From positions 1 through 64,000 of the forward strand of contig CAZICV010000001.1 of the NCBI GenBank assembly GCA_964537925.1: a stretch of DNA of 64,000 bases. The letters run 5' to 3'. The position numbers and the translations under genes are program-made. This document shows, in pieces, positions 61,541 through 64,000 of this stretch. Every line of letters begins with the position of its first letter. Position 1 is the stretch's first letter. This stretch comes from SLDF01 sp964537925 (GTDB lineage: Bacteria; Bacteroidota; Bacteroidia; Chitinophagales; Saprospiraceae). Under the pieces are notes generated by a model. The model had not been told where the DNA came from and did no database searches. It saw only the letters and a list, made by a program, of their open reading frames with translations.

Positions 61541-63592
61541 ATGATCACCAAACTAGGCAATTACATAAGCGGCCGCTGGATCGAAGGCGAAGGAGACGGC
61601 GAGATACTCTACCATGCGATCACCGGCGAACCCGTCGCTACGGCCGGCACAGCCGGTATCGACCTGGCCGCTGTACTGGACTATGCACGGCGGACGGGCA
61701 ACCCGGCGCTGCGGAAAATGACCTTCCAGGAGCGCGGCCGCATGCTCAAGGCGCTCGCACTCTACCTAGTAGAGCGCAAACAACGCTACTATACCGTCAG
61801 CTACCAGACCGGCGCGACCAGGGCAGATAGCTGGATAGATATCGAAGGCGGGATCGGCAACCTCTTTGCCAATGCCAGCCTGCGCCGCAAGTTCCCCGAC
61901 AAGCCGTTCTACGTCGATGGAGAGACGGCTCCGCTGTCCAAAGGCGGCAGTTTCATCGGCCACCATATCATGGTCCCGAAGGAAGGCGTCGCCATCCATA
62001 TCAACGCCTTCAACTTCCCGATCTGGGGAATGCTGGAAAAGATCGCCGTCAACCTGCTGGCAGGCGTACCGGCGGTCGTCAAACCGGCTACCATCACCTC
62101 CTACCTGACGGAGTACATGGTCCGGGATATCATAGCTTCGGGTATCCTGCCAGAAGGTGCATTGCAACTGCTCTGCGGTCCCGCCCGCAACCTCCTGGAC
62201 TCGGTCACCTCCCAGGACGTCGTCACCTTCACCGGGTCGGCCGACACGGGACGCATGCTGCGCGCACACCCGAGGATATTGACGGAATCCGTACCGTTCA
62301 ATATGGAAGCCGACTCGCTCAACTGCTCTGTACTGGGCCCGGATGCCGCTCCCGGCACCGAGGAGTTCGACCTCTTCATCAAGGAGATACGCAAGGAGAT
62401 CACGGTCAAATGCGGCCAGAAATGTACTGCCGTGCGCCGTATCATGGTGCCTGAGCAATATATGGAGGCAGTCGAAGAAGCGATGAAAACTGCCCTGGCA
62501 GGTACCAGACCCGGAGACCCGCAGGTCGAAGGCGTCCGCATGGGCGCCCTGGCCGGCAAAAAGCAGGTAGAGGAAGTACGCCAGCGCGTACAGGAACTGC
62601 TGCATACCAACGAACTCGTACACGGCGACTGGGACCAGTTTGAAGTGATCGGCGCCGACCGGGAGAAAGGGGCGTTCCTCCCGCCGATGCTGCTCCGCCA
62701 GGACAGACCGTTCGAAAACACGGATGTCCATGAGATCGAGGCATTCGGCCCGGTGAGCACGCTGATGCCCTACAAAGATATAGACGAAGCCATCGAACTC
62801 GCCAAGCTCGGCAAAGGGTCTCTGTGCAGTTCTATCGTCACTGCCGATGATCGCATCGCCACGGAATACGTACTCGGCGCCGCTTCCCACCACGGCCGTA
62901 TACTCGTACTCAACCGCGAGAATGCCCGCGAAAGCACCGGCCACGGATCGCCGATGCCCTTGCTCGTACACGGCGGCCCCGGCAGGGCCGGTGGCGGCGA
63001 AGAGATGGGCGGTGTACGCGGCGTCAAGCACTATATGCAGCGCTGTGCCATCCAGGGCACTCCTACTACGATCACGGAGATCACAGGGGTCTACCAGGTC
63101 GGCGGCAGGTTTAAAGACCCTGTCAGGCACCCGTTCCGCAAGCACTTCGAAGAGCTCGAAGTCGGTGAGACCATCATTACCCACAAGCACACGGTCAGCG
63201 AAGCGGATATCGTCAACTTCGCCAATGTGAGCGGCGACAACTTCTACGCCCACATGGACGCTACCAGTCTCGACGGCACGATCTTCGAGCAGCGTGTGGC
63301 ACATGGCTATTTCGTGCTGTCCAAGGCAGCCGGACTTTTTGTAGACCCGGCCAAAGGTCCCGTACTGCTCAACTACGGCCTGGAAGACTGCCGCTTTACC
63401 AAACCCGTCTATCCCGGCATGACCATCGGCGTGAAGTTCACGGTCAAAGAGAAAGTGGACCAGGAGAAACGCTCTGAAGACGATATCGCCAAAGGGATCG
63501 TCAAGTTCCTGGTGGATGTATATGATGAGACCGGCGAGACCGTAGCCATCGCGACCATCCTGACGATGGTGCGCAAGCTGGATCAGAACTGA
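61541..63592 (+). CDS. paaZ: Bifunctional oxepin-CoA hydrolase / 3-oxo-5,6-dehydrosuberyl-CoA semialdehyde dehydrogenase
   Basis: 683 residues, the full fused form. Residues ~1-520 are an aldehyde dehydrogenase: INAFNFPIWGMLEKIAVNLL, VTFTGSADTGRML, Glu256 in FNMEADSLN and the nucleophile Cys295 in KCGQKCTAVRR, the same positions as in E. coli PaaZ. Residues ~530-683 are a MaoC-like (R)-hydratase: FEELEVGETIITHKHTVSEA, DIVNFANVSGDNFYAHMD with the Asp/His pair, and VAHGYFVLSKAAGLF. It opens the oxepin-CoA ring and oxidises the resulting aldehyde, feeding PaaJ. Upstream epoxidase genes are not in the window. No truncation. Confidence 0.95.
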   Translation: MITKLGNYISGRWIEGEGDGEILYHAITGEPVATAGTAGIDLAAVLDYARRTGNPALRKMTFQERGRMLKALALYLVERKQRYYTVSYQTGATRADSWIDIEGGIGNLFANASLRRKFPDKPFYVDGETAPLSKGGSFIGHHIMVPKEGVAIHINAFNFPIWGMLEKIAVNLLAGVPAVVKPATITSYLTEYMVRDIIASGILPEGALQLLCGPARNLLDSVTSQDVVTFTGSADTGRMLRAHPRILTESVPFNMEADSLNCSVLGPDAAPGTEEFDLFIKEIRKEITVKCGQKCTAVRRIMVPEQYMEAVEEAMKTALAGTRPGDPQVEGVRMGALAGKKQVEEVRQRVQELLHTNELVHGDWDQFEVIGADREKGAFLPPMLLRQDRPFENTDVHEIEAFGPVSTLMPYKDIDEAIELAKLGKGSLCSSIVTADDRIATEYVLGAASHHGRILVLNRENARESTGHGSPMPLLVHGGPGRAGGGEEMGGVRGVKHYMQRCAIQGTPTTITEITGVYQVGGRFKDPVRHPFRKHFEELEVGETIITHKHTVSEADIVNFANVSGDNFYAHMDATSLDGTIFEQRVAHGYFVLSKAAGLFVDPAKGPVLLNYGLEDCRFTKPVYPGMTIGVKFTVKEKVDQEKRSEDDIAKGIVKFLVDVYDETGETVAIATILTMVRKLDQN

Positions 63593-63615
63593 AGTACACT
63601 GTAAAACCGCGTAGC

Positions 63616-64000
63616 ATGAATGACCGCCTTGTCATACTCTATATAGCCATGAGCCTCGACGGTTATATAGCGGGCGACAACGATGACCTGGGCTTTCTCT
63701 CTACGGTGGAGCAGCCGGGAGAAGATTACGGCTATGCCTCCTTCAAACAGGAGGTGGATACGGTCATCTGGGGCCGCAGGACCTATGACAAAGTGCAGTC
63801 CTTCGGCATCGACTTCCCGCACCCGGACAAGCAGGTCTATGTAATGTCCCGTACGCGGTCCGGGCATGACGGCCACGTTCAGTACTACAATGGACCTGTG
63901 TCGGAACTGATCGCAGAGATACGGCGGCAACCGGGCAAACATATTTATTGCGACGGCGGGGGCGGTATTGTAGCTGAGCTGCTCCGGGAGGGCCTGATCG
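63616..64000 (+). CDS. Dihydrofolate reductase/RibD C-terminal-family protein, partial at the right edge
   Basis: Open at the right edge after 128 codons. The start MNDRLVILYIAMSLDGYIAG is the hallmark of YyaP/YwjB-type DHFR-fold reductases; VDTVIWGRRTYDKVQSFG and KQVYVMSRT follow the RibD C-terminal pattern, and IYCDGGGGIVAELLREGLI is the dinucleotide-binding end region. Such proteins use NADPH on pteridine-like or unknown substrates. It follows paaZ by 23 bp, but nothing links it to phenylacetate. The missing part is probably about 50 residues. Confidence 0.85.
   Translation, partial: MNDRLVILYIAMSLDGYIAGDNDDLGFLSTVEQPGEDYGYASFKQEVDTVIWGRRTYDKVQSFGIDFPHPDKQVYVMSRTRSGHDGHVQYYNGPVSELIAEIRRQPGKHIYCDGGGGIVAELLREGLI

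Noticed and set aside
61766..63304. 512-codon minus-strand frame inside paaZ
   Set aside because: Antisense shadow of a GC-rich gene with strong codon bias; paaZ has complete active sites on the other strand.

Overview
The window looks like a chromosome segment of a Bacteroidota bacterium, probably a heterotrophic glider of the Saprospiria/Chitinophagia type. Grounds: many exported proteins end in type IX secretion system (T9SS) sorting domains of type A or type B (gliding motility-associated); several intergenic regions carry the Bacteroidota promoter form TTG-N19-20-TAnnTTTG; ECF sigma genes are paired with membrane proteins; starts are closely packed and lack clear Shine-Dalgarno sites. 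No tRNA, rRNA, CRISPR array or insertion sequence was recognised.

Layout. 1-11.5 kb: three large exported proteins on the minus strand, two with type B C-termini, one with long near-identical repeats. 11.7-17.9 kb: a beta-barrel-like protein, then a minus-strand kynurenine operon (ACMS decarboxylase, kynureninase, kynurenine 3-monooxygenase, 2-aminomuconate deaminase), a VOC protein, a decayed VOC remnant and a GNAT acetyltransferase. 18-19.9 kb: a DEAD-box helicase and a long divergent intergenic region. 19.9-31.2 kb: tryptophan 2,3-dioxygenase, aminomuconate semialdehyde dehydrogenase and phenylacetate genes paaG, paaH, paaI, then paaJ. This run is interrupted by an opposing ECF sigma / membrane-barrel / lipoprotein operon and two unknown genes. 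31.7-44.7 kb: a minus-strand series encoding a 2214-residue exported protein, an FnIII-like exported protein, a small lipoprotein, an AT-rich exported toxin with a GIY-YIG nuclease tip, and an Imm26-like/DUF4240 immunity protein. 44.8-50.1 kb: T9SS type A proteins (one frameshifted) and a second, toxin-less set holding paralogues of the small lipoprotein and of the immunity gene. 50.3-54.7 kb: a ba3-type cytochrome oxidase operon (small subunit IIa, II, I, SCO, cytochrome c) followed by a Crp/Fnr regulator. 54.7-60.6 kb: a second copy of the ECF sigma / membrane-barrel / lipoprotein operon behind a Cys-rich repeat T9SS protein. 60.8-64 kb: paaY, paaZ and the start of a dihydrofolate-reductase-like gene.

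How the genes work together. The catabolic genes describe tryptophan degradation through kynurenine and 3-hydroxyanthranilate to aminomuconate, and the lower phenylacetyl-CoA pathway. Kynurenine formamidase, 3-hydroxyanthranilate dioxygenase, the PaaABCDE epoxidase and phenylacetate-CoA ligase are not in the window. The most unusual parts are the toxin/immunity locus, whose immunity gene shares an exactly identical 640-bp block with an orphan copy 15.8 kb away, and the duplicated three-gene operon whose central protein appears to join a cytoplasmic segment, an inner-membrane helix, a long disordered linker and an outer-membrane barrel.
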